Of a stretch of 43,583 bases of DNA, positions 8,582 to 17,652 are shown piece by piece. The notes below the pieces were generated by a model, which ran no database searches, was not told where the DNA came from, and saw only the letters and a program-made list of their open reading frames with translations. Numbering within the stretch: the first letter of the stretch is position 1; every line of letters starts with the position of its first letter. Position numbers and translations under genes: made by a program. This stretch comes from Phycisphaerales bacterium UBA2421 (GTDB taxonomy: Bacteria; Planctomycetota; Phycisphaerae; Tepidisphaerales; Tepidisphaeraceae): NCBI GenBank assembly GCA_002343075.1, contig DDRH01000014.1, positions 1 to 43,583 on the forward strand. The letters run 5' to 3'.

Positions 8582-10636
8582 ATGTCCGTGATTCAACGCT
8601 TCCCGCCAGTCGCCCCCAGCCGCGCACACATTCTCCACGGGGGGGACTACAACCCCGAGCAATGGCTCGAATCGCCGGAAATCATCGAGCAGGACATGCA
8701 CCTGATGAAACGCGCCGGCGTTAATGTTGTGAGCGTCGGCATCTTTTCCTGGTCGATGCTCGAACCGCGCGAGGGACAATTCGATTTTAAATGGATGGAC
8801 GCGCTGCTCGATCGACTCGCCAGAAACAACATCGCCGCGGTGCTGGCGACGCCCTCCGGCGCGAAACCCCACTGGATGGCCGCGAAGTATCCAGAAATCT
8901 GCCGCGTCGATGCCAAGGGAAATCGCGAGCCTCAGGGTTGGCGTCATAATCATTGCTACTCTTCACCGGTGTATCGCGAGAAGTGCACGATCATCAACAC
9001 CATGCTCGCTGAACGTTACGCCAGGCACCCGGCACTGGCCATGTGGCATGTCTCCAACGAGTACGGCGGGGAATGCCGGTGTGAACTTTGCAAGGCAGCG
9101 TTTCGCAAGTGGCTGCAGGCACGATACGAGACACTTGACGCACTCAATCATGCATACTGGTCGCGTTTCTGGAGTCACACCTATCACGATTGGTCGGAAA
9201 TCGACTTCATCGACGAATCCGTCCACGGCCTCACAATCGACTGGAAGCGATTTGTCACCGATCAGACAGTTGACTTCTTCAAGCACGAGTCTGCGCCGCT
9301 ACGAAGACTCACTCCCGGTGTGCCCATCACCGTCAACATGATGGGAATGTATGAGCCGCTCAATTACTGGAAGTTTGTGCCGCACCTCGATGTCATTAGC
9401 TGGGACTCTTACCCCGGCTGGCATCAGAAAGACGACGTGATTTATGATGCCATCTGGACCGGCCTGGTGCATGACATCAACCGCTCGCTGAAGCAGAAGC
9501 CGTTCATGCTCATCGAGTCTTGCCCGAGCAGCGTCAACTGGCAGAAGATAAGCCCGCTCAAGCGTCCCGGGCTGCATCGAGTCTCCAGCTTGCAGGCGAT
9601 TGCACATGGATCAGACAGCGTGATGTATTTTCAATGGCGCAAGAGCCGCGGGAGTTTTGAGAAGTTTCACGGCGCGGTCGTCGATCATGTTGGCCATGAA
9701 AACACGCGGGTTTTTGGCGAGGTCAAGGCACTCGGTGAGGAACTTGCGAAGCTGCCGCAAGTCGTCGGCACGATGCCCAAGGCCGCCGCGGCGATTGTTT
9801 TCGATTGGGAGAATCGCTGGGCGATTAACTGCATCGCCGGCGCGCGCAACGTCGACAAAAACCACGACCAGACCGCCGTCGAGCACTACGCCCCGCTTTG
9901 GCAGCGCGGGATCGCCTGCGATGCGATTGATATGGATCAGCCGTTCAACTCATACCGGCTGCTTATCGCGCCGATGCTGTACATGATCCGCCCCGGCGTC
10001 GCCGAACGCATCGCCGAGTTTGTCCGCAACGGCGGGACCCTTGTCACCACCTACCTCAGCGGGATCGTCAACGAGTCCGACCTTTGCTTCCTCGGCGGAT
10101 GGCCCGGGGGAGCGGATAGCCCGCTTCGCAAGGTGCTGGGCGTCTGGGCAGAGGAGATTGACGCCTTGCCCGACCAACGCACGCAAAACGTCACAGCGGT
10201 TGATGGCAACGATGCCGGTCTTTGCGGTACCTACGTCGCGAGGCACTTCTGCGACCTGATTCACGCCGAGACCGCGATCCCACTCGCTCACTACACCACC
10301 GACTTCTACGCCGGCCGCCCCGCGGTGACGGTGAACCGGTATGGACAGGGCAGCGCGTACTACGTCGCGGCGCGGATGGACAGCCGATTCAACGACGACC
10401 TTATCGGTCGACTGTCGAAAGACTTGCCCCGGGCACTCAACACAACCTTGCCCGCAGGGGTGAGCGCGACCATGCGAACCGACGGAGCAAGCGAATGGCT
10501 CTTCCTGATGAACTTTAACGCCGCACCCGCAAAGGTCGGCCTCGGCTCGCAATACGAACGGGTGACCGACGGCAAGCCGATTACCGCGGTGGAGTTGGAA
10601 GGGTATGATGCGGTTGTGTTGAAGCGTGCCGTGTGA
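8582..10636 (+). CDS. Beta-galactosidase, glycoside hydrolase family 42
   Basis: This 684-residue protein has the usual GH42 length and three-part layout: TIM barrel (~1-390), trimerisation domain (~390-610) and small C-terminal beta domain. The opening HGGDYNPEQW is the family's substrate-entry motif. The acid/base is Glu160 in HVSNEYGG and the nucleophile is Glu312 in MLIESCPSS. The structural zinc site is represented by Cys residues in HNHCYSS and CRCELC. No signal peptide is visible, so it should hydrolyse imported beta-galactosides in the cytoplasm. An alanine-racemase-like gene follows after 28 nt on the same strand, an uncommon partner. The family call is firm. Activity on lactose rather than galactan or arabinoside fragments is unknown. 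Confidence 0.94.
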   Translation: MSVIQRFPPVAPSRAHILHGGDYNPEQWLESPEIIEQDMHLMKRAGVNVVSVGIFSWSMLEPREGQFDFKWMDALLDRLARNNIAAVLATPSGAKPHWMAAKYPEICRVDAKGNREPQGWRHNHCYSSPVYREKCTIINTMLAERYARHPALAMWHVSNEYGGECRCELCKAAFRKWLQARYETLDALNHAYWSRFWSHTYHDWSEIDFIDESVHGLTIDWKRFVTDQTVDFFKHESAPLRRLTPGVPITVNMMGMYEPLNYWKFVPHLDVISWDSYPGWHQKDDVIYDAIWTGLVHDINRSLKQKPFMLIESCPSSVNWQKISPLKRPGLHRVSSLQAIAHGSDSVMYFQWRKSRGSFEKFHGAVVDHVGHENTRVFGEVKALGEELAKLPQVVGTMPKAAAAIVFDWENRWAINCIAGARNVDKNHDQTAVEHYAPLWQRGIACDAIDMDQPFNSYRLLIAPMLYMIRPGVAERIAEFVRNGGTLVTTYLSGIVNESDLCFLGGWPGGADSPLRKVLGVWAEEIDALPDQRTQNVTAVDGNDAGLCGTYVARHFCDLIHAETAIPLAHYTTDFYAGRPAVTVNRYGQGSAYYVAARMDSRFNDDLIGRLSKDLPRALNTTLPAGVSATMRTDGASEWLFLMNFNAAPAKVGLGSQYERVTDGKPITAVELEGYDAVVLKRAV

Positions 10637-10664
10637 ATGCCGGCTGTGAAGCCGCGGCGGTAGA

Positions 10665-11621
10665 TTGGACAATCCACACTCATTTGCGCTGAATATCCGA
10701 ACCGTGCAGCCTGCAATTCGTGTAGAACTTCATCCCGCAGTCATCCGCAGCAACATCGCGCGCATTGTGCAAGAAACCAAAGTGCCGGTGATCGCGGTGG
10801 TGAAAGCCGATGCATATGGGCTAGGCCTGCGCGACGTGATTCCGGCAATTGACGATCTTGTCGCGGGGTATTACCTGTTTCAGCCGCGCGAAGTCATCGC
10901 AACCGCGGGGCACCGCCTGACAAGAAAATCGTTCATCGCGGCGTGGTGCGATGATTCGCAAGTTGACGAACTGTTGTCACATCGCATTCGCCCTGCGGCC
11001 TGGTCGGTGGATCAGGCGATGCGATGGCGCTCGTGCGACCCGGTGCTTGCCGTTGACACGGGCCAACAGCGGTTTGCCTGCCCGCCGGAGCAAATCGATG
11101 CCGTGCTTGCCGCCGGGGGATGCCGCGAGGCGTTTACGCATGCGTCCAGCGTCGATCAAGCCCGCCATTTTCAAGCCATCACCGCCGGTCGTTCCCTCGT
11201 TCGCCACGCCGCGGGCTCATCGTTGCTGGAGATCGCCGAAGCGCGCTTCGATGCTGTCCGTCCGGGTTTTGCGTTGTATCGCGGGTCGGTGCGCGTCACG
11301 ACCCATCTTATCGACGCCCGCGATTCGCGCGGCCCCGCAGGCTACACCGGGTTTATCGCGCCCCGCCACGGCGTCATCCCCGGCGGTTACTCCAACGGCC
11401 TCGCTGCCGGCGTTTGCATGGTTAACGGCACCCGGCGCCGCATCCTCGAAATCGGAATGCAGACCGCTTTCGTCGAACTAGGCCCGACCGACCGCGCCGG
11501 CGATGAAGTCACCCTGCTCGGAGATGGCTTGACCGAAGACGATGTAGCCAAGTCGTGGGGGTGCGGCCGGCACGAAGCGCTCTACCGCCTGGCGCGCTGC
11601 GGCATCCGTGTGCAGGTTTGA
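10665..11621 (+). CDS. Divergent alanine-racemase-like PLP protein
   Basis: The 318 residues are shorter than usual Alr (~360-390). The N-terminal barrel carries the PLP-lysine motif VVKADAYGLG (Lys47), the barrel end RPGFALYRG is recognisable, and the C-terminal domain has GYSNGL, the place of the catalytic Tyr motif of Alr. Other hallmarks are altered. The usual NTGMxRLG reads DTGQQRFA, and the CMDQ-type loop reads GMQTAFVELG. The C-terminal GDEVTLLGDGLTEDDVA is Alr-like. The gene may therefore be a true but divergent alanine racemase or an enzyme for another amino acid. The start is a TTG at 10665 without a clear ribosome-binding site; GTG near 10704 is an alternative. It is probably co-transcribed with the GH42 gene. 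Confidence 0.75.
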   Translation: MDNPHSFALNIRTVQPAIRVELHPAVIRSNIARIVQETKVPVIAVVKADAYGLGLRDVIPAIDDLVAGYYLFQPREVIATAGHRLTRKSFIAAWCDDSQVDELLSHRIRPAAWSVDQAMRWRSCDPVLAVDTGQQRFACPPEQIDAVLAAGGCREAFTHASSVDQARHFQAITAGRSLVRHAAGSSLLEIAEARFDAVRPGFALYRGSVRVTTHLIDARDSRGPAGYTGFIAPRHGVIPGGYSNGLAAGVCMVNGTRRRILEIGMQTAFVELGPTDRAGDEVTLLGDGLTEDDVAKSWGCGRHEALYRLARCGIRVQV

Positions 11622-11650
11622 TGCGAGTTAATCAGCAAAGGTCATTCTCG

Positions 11651-11825
11651 CTGTTCACCGCAGAGGATCTGAGAACGCTGAGAATATGCAGGCTTTGATT
11701 TCTGAAGTGAAGCGCAGCACGTCGTTCTTAGCGTGCAAGTTACTCACCCGAGTCCGGCGGCTGCGCGTTGATCTCTAGATTGTTCGAGTATGTCAATGTG
11801 CTCTCTGCGTCTCTGCGGTGAGCAG
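11651..11825. repeat. Inverted-repeat-bounded intergenic element
   Basis: The ~210-bp gap between two convergent genes is bounded by arms that are reverse complements. The left arm at 11651-11666 reads CTGTTCACCGCAGAG and the right arm at 11801-11825 ends CTCTGCGGTGAGCAG, 14 of 15 bases paired. The right arm also holds CTCTCTGCGTCTCTGCGG, a phrase I recognise from dispersed intergenic repeats in planctomycetes and other phyla. The ~135-bp interior encodes nothing I recognise. It may be a non-autonomous repeat or a bidirectional terminator. Confidence 0.6.
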
Positions 11826-11831
11826 TTCCTC

Positions 11832-12806
11832 CTACCGCCGTGCCCGCCGCGCCGCCAGCAGTTCAACAAGGCCATTTGCCCCGAGAATCAGGGCCGCGCC
11901 CTGCATTTCTGCGCCCGACATCGCCTTCCCCGCCGCCACCCACGCAAACGCGCTGGCCCAGATCGGTTCGAGCAGATAGATCAGCGCGGCGCGGGTCGGA
12001 TCGAGCCACGGCTGAAAAAACATCATCAGCGCAAATGCACCAATCGTCGGCAGCACGACCATTAGCGCCAGTTGGCGCAAAACACCCGGCTGCCCGAAAA
12101 GCCGCTGCACCTCGGCGGGGTGAAGATACGCCGTTCCATCCTGCAGACACGCCAGCACCGCCAGACACATAAACCCGACAACTACAAACTGCCCCGCCGT
12201 CATACGCCAGGGAGAATCACTCTTCACGGTGATGTTGATGAGGAAAAGGTGAATCGAGAAAACGACAGCACATCCGACTCCAAGCCACTCGCCCGTTCCC
12301 ATCCCCCGCGGCGAGCCACCGGTCAGTCGCCACATTCCGACCAGCGCGATGCCAATTCCCAGCAGCGTCGCCCAGTGTGGCAGCCGTCGGTGCACCACTA
12401 ACGCAATGATGGGTACAAACACAATGGAGAGCGTTGTTAGAAACGCGGTTACTGCTTCGGTGCTGCGATCGAGCGCCAGATGCTGCAGGATCATCCCCCC
12501 GCCGAGTAAGATGCCCAGCAAAACTGAGCGCAGCACCGTACCGCCCGACCAACCGAACGATGTACGTCGCCAGAACAGCGCCGTCCAGATCAATCCTGCC
12601 AGAAGAAAGCGCACGGAGAGAAACAAAAGCGGCCCGACGCCCGAATGCTCGCCCGGACCTGCGAGATTGATGGTCGATTGCGCCGACTTTCCCCATGTGA
12701 ACCCCAATCCCCAGAAAGCGGTGGCTAGAATGAGGCAGCATGTAGCCACACCCACGCGCCGGCGCGCAGAAGCTGCTTCGGTGCCTGAATCGAGGACGAG
12801 TGACAC
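11832..12806 (-). CDS. EamA/DMT-superfamily transporter
   Basis: This is a 324-residue hydrophobic protein with about ten predicted membrane helices in two similar halves, as in EamA (DUF6) drug/metabolite exporters. The first half opens with LILATAFWGLGFTWGKS, a typical EamA start of helix 1, and the second half starts near LGVGCAVVFSIHLFLI. The C-terminal half includes RAALIYLLEPIWASAFAW, the characteristic helix-9 motif with a conserved Glu-Pro. It ends with a short Arg-rich tail. It sits alone, converging with the racemase-like gene and divergent from the lipoprotein esterase. The substrate is unknown; relatives export amino acids, nucleosides or other small metabolites. Confidence 0.9.
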   Translation of the reverse strand: MSLVLDSGTEAASARRRVGVATCCLILATAFWGLGFTWGKSAQSTINLAGPGEHSGVGPLLFLSVRFLLAGLIWTALFWRRTSFGWSGGTVLRSVLLGILLGGGMILQHLALDRSTEAVTAFLTTLSIVFVPIIALVVHRRLPHWATLLGIGIALVGMWRLTGGSPRGMGTGEWLGVGCAVVFSIHLFLINITVKSDSPWRMTAGQFVVVGFMCLAVLACLQDGTAYLHPAEVQRLFGQPGVLRQLALMVVLPTIGAFALMMFFQPWLDPTRAALIYLLEPIWASAFAWVAAGKAMSGAEMQGAALILGANGLVELLAARRARR

Positions 12807-12957
12807 CGCTGCACTGTAACCGAACGATCACGCGAGCGGATACAGGTCGTCGTAATGAGCTCGACAACGAGGCCCGACGTTCAGCAGTGTCGCCGTCTTT
12901 GACGAAACGCTCACAGCGAAGATACTCCACGCACCACCTATTCTAAGGAAATGACCC

Positions 12958-13821
12958 GTGAGCATTCACATAACACGTCTTGTTGATTGGCCCTTCCGAA
13001 TCGCGGTCATTGCATCGTTGGCCGTCACAGGCTGCGCTCATGTTGGCCCGCCTGCGGGGCAAGTGGATGCAGTGGCAGCGGCTGTCGCACCTCCGCCGAG
13101 CACACAGCCGGAAGTGGGCGAGGCGGTTCTCGCCGCTTTTGCGCCCCGGCAAGTCAGTGAAGCCGGCGAAGTGGTGTTGCGATACCGTCTCTTGTCCCCT
13201 ACGACGCAACCCGCCGGTGAGAAGTTTCCGCTTGTTATCTTCCTGCACGGCTCCGGCGAACGCGGCGAAGATAACTACCGGCAACTGATTCACGGCGGGA
13301 AAGAGTTCCTTCACCATAGCAAGCGTCATCCGGCCTTCTACGTCTTCCCACAATGTCCGAAAGGCACCTGGTGGAGCACGTCGAACAAACTTCGCACCGA
13401 GGCCAACCCCGCCGCCGCCGCCCCGCCGATGGAGAAGATCGTCGATCTGATCGACCGTATGGTCAGAACAGAGGCGATCGACCCCGGAAGGATTTACGTC
13501 GCGGGGCTTTCCATGGGCGGGTTTGGGACGTATGAACTGGTCGGCCTGCAGCCAAAGCGATTCGCCGCCGCCATCCCTATGTGCGGCGGGGGCAACCTTG
13601 AGATCGTTCCGAAGTATCGCTCGACGCCGTTCTGGCTCTTCCACGGCGATGCCGACACCGCCGTCAATGTCCGTTACAGCCGCGACATGGCCGCCGCGAT
13701 GAAACGTGCCGGTGTAAGCCACATCTACACCGAATACCCCGGCGGCAATCACAACGCGTGGACGCCCACTCTCACCAATGATGCCGTCATCGACTGGATG
13801 TTCGCCCAGCGGCGCAAATGA
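12958..13821 (+). CDS. Lipoprotein alpha/beta-hydrolase (prolyl-oligopeptidase/esterase type)
   Basis: This is a 287-residue exported hydrolase. The first 26 residues form a lipoprotein signal ending LAVTGC (Cys26), so the mature enzyme is likely membrane-anchored on the outer side. The alpha/beta-hydrolase fold shows FPLVIFLHGSGERGEDNY with the oxyanion loop, the nucleophile elbow GLSMGGFGT, the acid in FHGDADTAVN and the base His in YPGGNHNAW. It resembles the phospholipase/carboxylesterase and feruloyl-esterase-like peptidase group. The start is a GTG at 12958 with AAGGAA about 9 nt upstream; the nearby ATG at 12951 is out of frame. The substrate is unknown, but a role in polysaccharide ester removal would fit the other secreted enzymes here. 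Confidence 0.85.
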   Translation: MSIHITRLVDWPFRIAVIASLAVTGCAHVGPPAGQVDAVAAAVAPPPSTQPEVGEAVLAAFAPRQVSEAGEVVLRYRLLSPTTQPAGEKFPLVIFLHGSGERGEDNYRQLIHGGKEFLHHSKRHPAFYVFPQCPKGTWWSTSNKLRTEANPAAAAPPMEKIVDLIDRMVRTEAIDPGRIYVAGLSMGGFGTYELVGLQPKRFAAAIPMCGGGNLEIVPKYRSTPFWLFHGDADTAVNVRYSRDMAAAMKRAGVSHIYTEYPGGNHNAWTPTLTNDAVIDWMFAQRRK

Positions 13822-13833
13822 CCCGTGAATCAT

Positions 13834-13869
13834 GGCGGCTGGGGAATATGGCAGTTCTACCATGCCGCC
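13834..13869. terminator. Possible bidirectional hairpin between convergent genes
   Basis: GGCGGC (13834-13839) pairs with GCCGCC (13864-13869), and an inner stem is possible between ATGGCAG and CTACCAT. It lies in the 61-bp gap between the convergent esterase and purB genes. There is no clear T-tract, so the terminator call is tentative. Confidence 0.4.
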
Positions 13870-13882
13870 GGGGCCGCTTTCG

Positions 13883-15313
13883 CTACACTTTTAGTTCCGC
13901 GGCCGAGTTGAGCTGCTCGGCGTAGCGCGACCGGATGGGTTCGACAATTTCTGCAATAAACCGGTCGACCTGCTGCGGGGCGCGGCCAATGAAACGACGG
14001 GCATCGAGCACGTCATCGAGGCTGACGGCGGCGAACGCAGGATCATTTCGCAACCGGGCGATGAGGTCGTTGGGTCGGCCATGTTGCTTCACTTCTGCCG
14101 CCGCTGCCAGGGAATGCGTGCGGATTTGCTCGTGCAGCGCCTGTCGATCGCCCCCCGCCTGCACCGCCGCCATCAGAATTTCTTCTGTCGCCATAAATGG
14201 CAACTCGGCTGCGATGGCGCTCTCAATCACTCTTGGGTACACAACCAAACCCCTGCACACGTTCGTCACAATGAGCAGCGCACCATCCAACGCCAGAAAT
14301 GCCTCGGGAATGCTCAGGCGCTTGTTGCTCGAATCGTCCAGCGTGCGCTCCAGCCACTGCCCGGCAGCGGTCATCAGCGGCGAGCCTGCCAGGCTTATCA
14401 CAAAACGAGACAGCCCCGTCGCCCGCTCGCAGCGCATCGGGTTGCGCTTGTAGGCCATCGCGCTCGACCCCACCTGTTCGGCTTCAAACGGCTCTTCCAT
14501 CTGCTTCAGGCCTGCGAGCAGACGAATATCGTTGCAAAACCGGTGCACGCTCGCCGCGGCGCCGGCGAGGCTGCTGACGATCGCCGCCTCGATCTTCCGG
14601 GGGTGTGTCTGGCCCGTCACCACGAACGATTTTTCAAAACCAAAGGCGCGCGTGAACGACCCGTCAAGCGCTTCGACCTTCGCATGATCGCCGTCGAAGA
14701 GCGCCAGGAAGGTGGCCTGCGTGCCGGTGGTTCCCTTCACGCCGCGAAATCGGAGCGAGCTGATGCGATACTCCAGCTCTTCCAGATCCAGCGCAAAATC
14801 CTGCGCCCAGAGCGTGGCGCGCTTGCCCACGGTCGTTAGCTGTGCGGGCTGAAAGTGTGTGTAGCCGAGCGTGGGAAGGTCGCGATGGCGCGCCGAAAAA
14901 TGCCCCAGCGCGTCGATCGCGTTGGCCAGCCGTGCGCAGAGCAGTTTCATCGCATCGCGCATGATCACAAGGTCGGCGTTATCAACCACCGTCTGGCTTG
15001 TCGCGCCGAGATGCACAATTCCCTTCGCGGCCGGCGCGGCTTCCTCGAAGGTGTGCACATGGGCCATCACATCATGCCGAAGCCGCTGCTCCCACGCTGC
15101 GGCCTTGTCGAAATCAATCTGGTGCAGGTTGGCACGCATCTGCTCGATCGCGAGATCGGTGATGCGGGACAACCCCAACCGCTTCTGGCACGCGGCCAGT
15201 TCAAGCCACACCCGGCGCCAGAGCGAAAATTTGTGCTGTGCCGAGAAAAGTTGCAGCATCTCCGGGGAAGCGTTGCGGGCTGCGAGGGGAGATTCGTAGG
15301 TGTCGTGAGGCAT
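13883..15313 (-). CDS. purB: Adenylosuccinate lyase
   Basis: PurB splits SAICAR to AICAR and adenylosuccinate to AMP in purine synthesis. The 476 residues from ATG 15313 fit the longer PurB type shared with animals. The N-terminal ESPLAARNASPEML and the lyase-family regions are clear: HLGATSQTVVDNAD (first conserved region), YTHFQPAQLTTVGKR with the general-acid His, and the superfamily signature region GSSAMAYKRNPMRCE. The last reads Ala where the pattern has Pro. The frame is open to 15349, but the extra 12 residues lack similarity and the family begins around the chosen Met. It does not sit in an operon with purL, which lies over 11 kb away. Confidence 0.95.
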   Translation of the reverse strand: MPHDTYESPLAARNASPEMLQLFSAQHKFSLWRRVWLELAACQKRLGLSRITDLAIEQMRANLHQIDFDKAAAWEQRLRHDVMAHVHTFEEAAPAAKGIVHLGATSQTVVDNADLVIMRDAMKLLCARLANAIDALGHFSARHRDLPTLGYTHFQPAQLTTVGKRATLWAQDFALDLEELEYRISSLRFRGVKGTTGTQATFLALFDGDHAKVEALDGSFTRAFGFEKSFVVTGQTHPRKIEAAIVSSLAGAAASVHRFCNDIRLLAGLKQMEEPFEAEQVGSSAMAYKRNPMRCERATGLSRFVISLAGSPLMTAAGQWLERTLDDSSNKRLSIPEAFLALDGALLIVTNVCRGLVVYPRVIESAIAAELPFMATEEILMAAVQAGGDRQALHEQIRTHSLAAAAEVKQHGRPNDLIARLRNDPAFAAVSLDDVLDARRFIGRAPQQVDRFIAEIVEPIRSRYAEQLNSAAELKV

Positions 15314-15391
15314 GGTGCCAGATTGTGAGCGTGTGCCCGCTGAATGCAATCGCGCGACCGTGGCGGACGCGTAGCGCGGTGCCGAAGGGTT

Positions 15392-16510
15392 TCACGGCAG
15401 GAGGCGCACGCGCATCAGCTCGCCGCTGCCGGCATCGTAGGCAATGAACGTGGTTTCGCTTTCGCGGTGTGCCGTCACCAGGCGCAGCGCATACACCGGC
15501 TGGCCGGGGCGGGCGTTCAACCTTTCCCTGGGAATGTCGAGAATCGGCCCGCTTTTCTGAAAAATGAGGATCGCGGGGTAGCTCGTCTGCACTTTTGCCG
15601 CATCCAGCCGCGACTCGACCGAACCGCGGATCTCCTCGCCCACGGAGGCACAGAGCGCCACGCGGTCGCCGCTGAGCGCGATGGCATGCGAAAGGCGGTC
15701 GGGCAGCGCGATGAGCGTGCCAAGCTCGTGTGCCTTGCCGTCGGGCGCGATCTCAAACAGCCCGGCGGCGTGTGGATCCATAAACAGCAGCGAATCGCCC
15801 AGCCCGCCGGTGAGCCGGGTTCCCGAGGCGCCGAGTCGCAACACTTCTTCGCCGCTCCGGGCTTTGGCAAATGGGGGGAGCAGTTGCGTGAATCCCTCGG
15901 CAGTAAGGCGCGCCGGCTCGAGGCGCAGCAACACCGGCTCATCAAGAACGCTCAGCAGCAGATATACATAAGAGTCTGTCGCAGCGAGGGTTAGGGTTGC
16001 CAGGTCGATTGCCGGGCCAAGCCCGGTGTCGCGCATCAGCGATGTTGCATCGGCAAGGAGTCGAATTCGGGCCGATTCAGGGTTGTATTGTCCAAAGGCG
16101 AAGACCGGTTCCTTGCCGCCGAGGCCCTTGAAGAGAAAGTAGATGCAGCCATCGCCCCCGCCGGCGAGCGCGACGAAGTTCCCGCGCTGCTCCGGCCGCG
16201 CCATCGCGGCGGCCACATTGGCGGCGGTAAGCGCCGTGGTCTCGGAAAACCCGCGCGACCCATACTGCATGACGACGTCACGGCCATCTCGAGTCGGCTG
16301 AGAAAAGAAAACCACCCCGCTGCGTCGAGCAACGGCCAGATGCGTCGGCGTGTTAGGCCAGAGGGGAGCGAGGGTTTCGAGCGAGGCGCGGGCAAACTGA
16401 CCGGGCGCTGCGGCCGGGGCCGATCCATCGTCTGCATCAGGTTCGAGTCGCTCGCAGCCGAGGCTGATCGAAACGATCAGCACGAGCGACAGCCCACAGC
16501 TTCGAGCCAT
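15392..16510 (-). CDS. Unrecognised probable lipoprotein, propeller-like
   Basis: I do not recognise this 372-residue protein. The chosen start, ATG 16510, gives MARSCGLSLVLIVSISLGC, a hydrophobic export signal ending in a possible though non-ideal lipobox with Cys19. The frame also opens at a TTG at 16579, which would overlap the next gene. The body has repeated short beta-strand pairs such as DSYVYLLLSVLDEPVLLRLE, GDSLLFMDPHAAGLFEIAPD and GDRVALCASVGEE. This alternation of hydrophobic strands and turns suggests a beta-propeller of the kind that reads out values. It ends 22 nt before the stop of the pseudopilin gene on the same strand, so the two are probably co-transcribed. No catalytic residues are evident. 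Confidence 0.7.
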   Translation of the reverse strand: MARSCGLSLVLIVSISLGCERLEPDADDGSAPAAAPGQFARASLETLAPLWPNTPTHLAVARRSGVVFFSQPTRDGRDVVMQYGSRGFSETTALTAANVAAAMARPEQRGNFVALAGGGDGCIYFLFKGLGGKEPVFAFGQYNPESARIRLLADATSLMRDTGLGPAIDLATLTLAATDSYVYLLLSVLDEPVLLRLEPARLTAEGFTQLLPPFAKARSGEEVLRLGASGTRLTGGLGDSLLFMDPHAAGLFEIAPDGKAHELGTLIALPDRLSHAIALSGDRVALCASVGEEIRGSVESRLDAAKVQTSYPAILIFQKSGPILDIPRERLNARPGQPVYALRLVTAHRESETTFIAYDAGSGELMRVRLLP

Positions 16511-16532
16511 CGGTGGAAGCCGCCGCCAAAGC

Positions 16533-17624
16533 TCAGTCAATCGTGACGGTACCAGTGCGACCATTGAGGAATCGGTCAAAGGTATCGGGGTTGATACCCG
16601 CTGTCGCGGAGCGGACTGAAGATATTCGAGTACCCGCTGGCATCCACAATCTCGGATTGGATGACTGGAGATCGCCCAGCGTTTCGACGTGCCCGTCCCA
16701 GAACACCGCGTTCATGCGCATCGAATCAGAAGCGGCGTAGGGCTTTCGGCTGCCGTGCCGATAAGCAAAAATTCGTGCGTCCTGGCCGGTTGCCCCATTT
16801 CCGGGCGCTTGCCCGCGATACCACGCACGCGTGAAGCTCGACCAGGAACCCTGGTCGGCGTACATTCCGCCGCCGCCACCAGAAATTGTGTTGTCATAGG
16901 TCGGCGGCTCACCACGGGTGGAGCGTGCGCCGTCGGCAAACGCAATCTTGGTCGACGGATCCTTTATCTTCGAGATTCTGGGCGTGTAACCTGCCGGTGG
17001 ATCATACGCCGGCGCACCGCCGGACATATTTCCGCCTGTTCGATTGGTGTGGCTCGTCGGAGTGACGTTCGCCGGCGGAGGGGTGGCGTTCGGCGTGAGC
17101 GTGAAAATGAAGGCGAGGTTGTAAGACGGATAGGGTACCGCGCCCCAGTTCGTGCCAGAGAAAAAGGTCATCAACACGTCGGTATTGTTCGGGCAGGTGA
17201 ACGACGGATGCTGCACCAACTGCAGAAATCGCTCGCGACGGTTCGCCCCTGACGCACCGTCATTGAAATTGATCCGCATGATCCGCGCGAGAGCTGATTG
17301 CCAGTCGTTGATGTGGGTGTACCCGGGTGCGTTGAGGTCACTGAACGGGCCGCTCGGCTGCGCGAAACTACCGAGGCTCATGAAAGCGATGCCGCTCGTG
17401 TTCGCGCTTCCAGCCATCCAGCCGTTGTTCTGTGCCGCATATACCTGCTGAGCCTGCATCAGATTTCTCAGATTTGCCGCACACTTGACCGTGTTGGCCT
17501 GCTGCCGCGCCTTCCCCAGTGATGGCAGCAGGATCGAGATGAGAAGCGCGATAATCCCGATAACGACCAGCAGTTCGACAAGGGTAAAAGCGCTGCCGTC
17601 GCGAATACTTCGACGATTAATCAT
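16533..17624 (-). CDS. Type II pseudopilin-like protein with prepilin N-terminus and H-X-DG C-terminal region
   Basis: The 363 residues open with a class III signal peptide and prepilin methylation motif. A short basic leader is followed by SAFTLVELLVVIGIIALLISILLP, where processing would leave an N-terminal Phe and the Glu at +5 is conserved. The C-terminal part holds the RHGSRKPY...NAVFWDGHVETL region, matching the planctomycete H-X-DG pseudopilin family that is present in many copies per genome. AGGAG lies 9 nt before the ATG at 17624. It would be inserted in the inner membrane and processed by a prepilin peptidase. Its partners in secretion or surface structures are not in the window. A small membrane protein gene lies 28 nt upstream and a lipoprotein gene directly downstream. 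Confidence 0.92.
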   Translation of the reverse strand: MINRRSIRDGSAFTLVELLVVIGIIALLISILLPSLGKARQQANTVKCAANLRNLMQAQQVYAAQNNGWMAGSANTSGIAFMSLGSFAQPSGPFSDLNAPGYTHINDWQSALARIMRINFNDGASGANRRERFLQLVQHPSFTCPNNTDVLMTFFSGTNWGAVPYPSYNLAFIFTLTPNATPPPANVTPTSHTNRTGGNMSGGAPAYDPPAGYTPRISKIKDPSTKIAFADGARSTRGEPPTYDNTISGGGGGMYADQGSWSSFTRAWYRGQAPGNGATGQDARIFAYRHGSRKPYAASDSMRMNAVFWDGHVETLGDLQSSNPRLWMPAGTRISSVRSATAGINPDTFDRFLNGRTGTVTID

Positions 17625-17633
17625 GATTCAGAT

Positions 17634-17638
17634 CTCCT
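17634..17638 (-). promoter_or_regulatory. Ribosome-binding site of the pseudopilin gene
   Basis: The minus strand reads AGGAG 9 nt before the ATG at 17624, a standard Shine-Dalgarno position. Confidence 0.6.
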
Positions 17639-17652
17639 GCCCAATTCGAACC

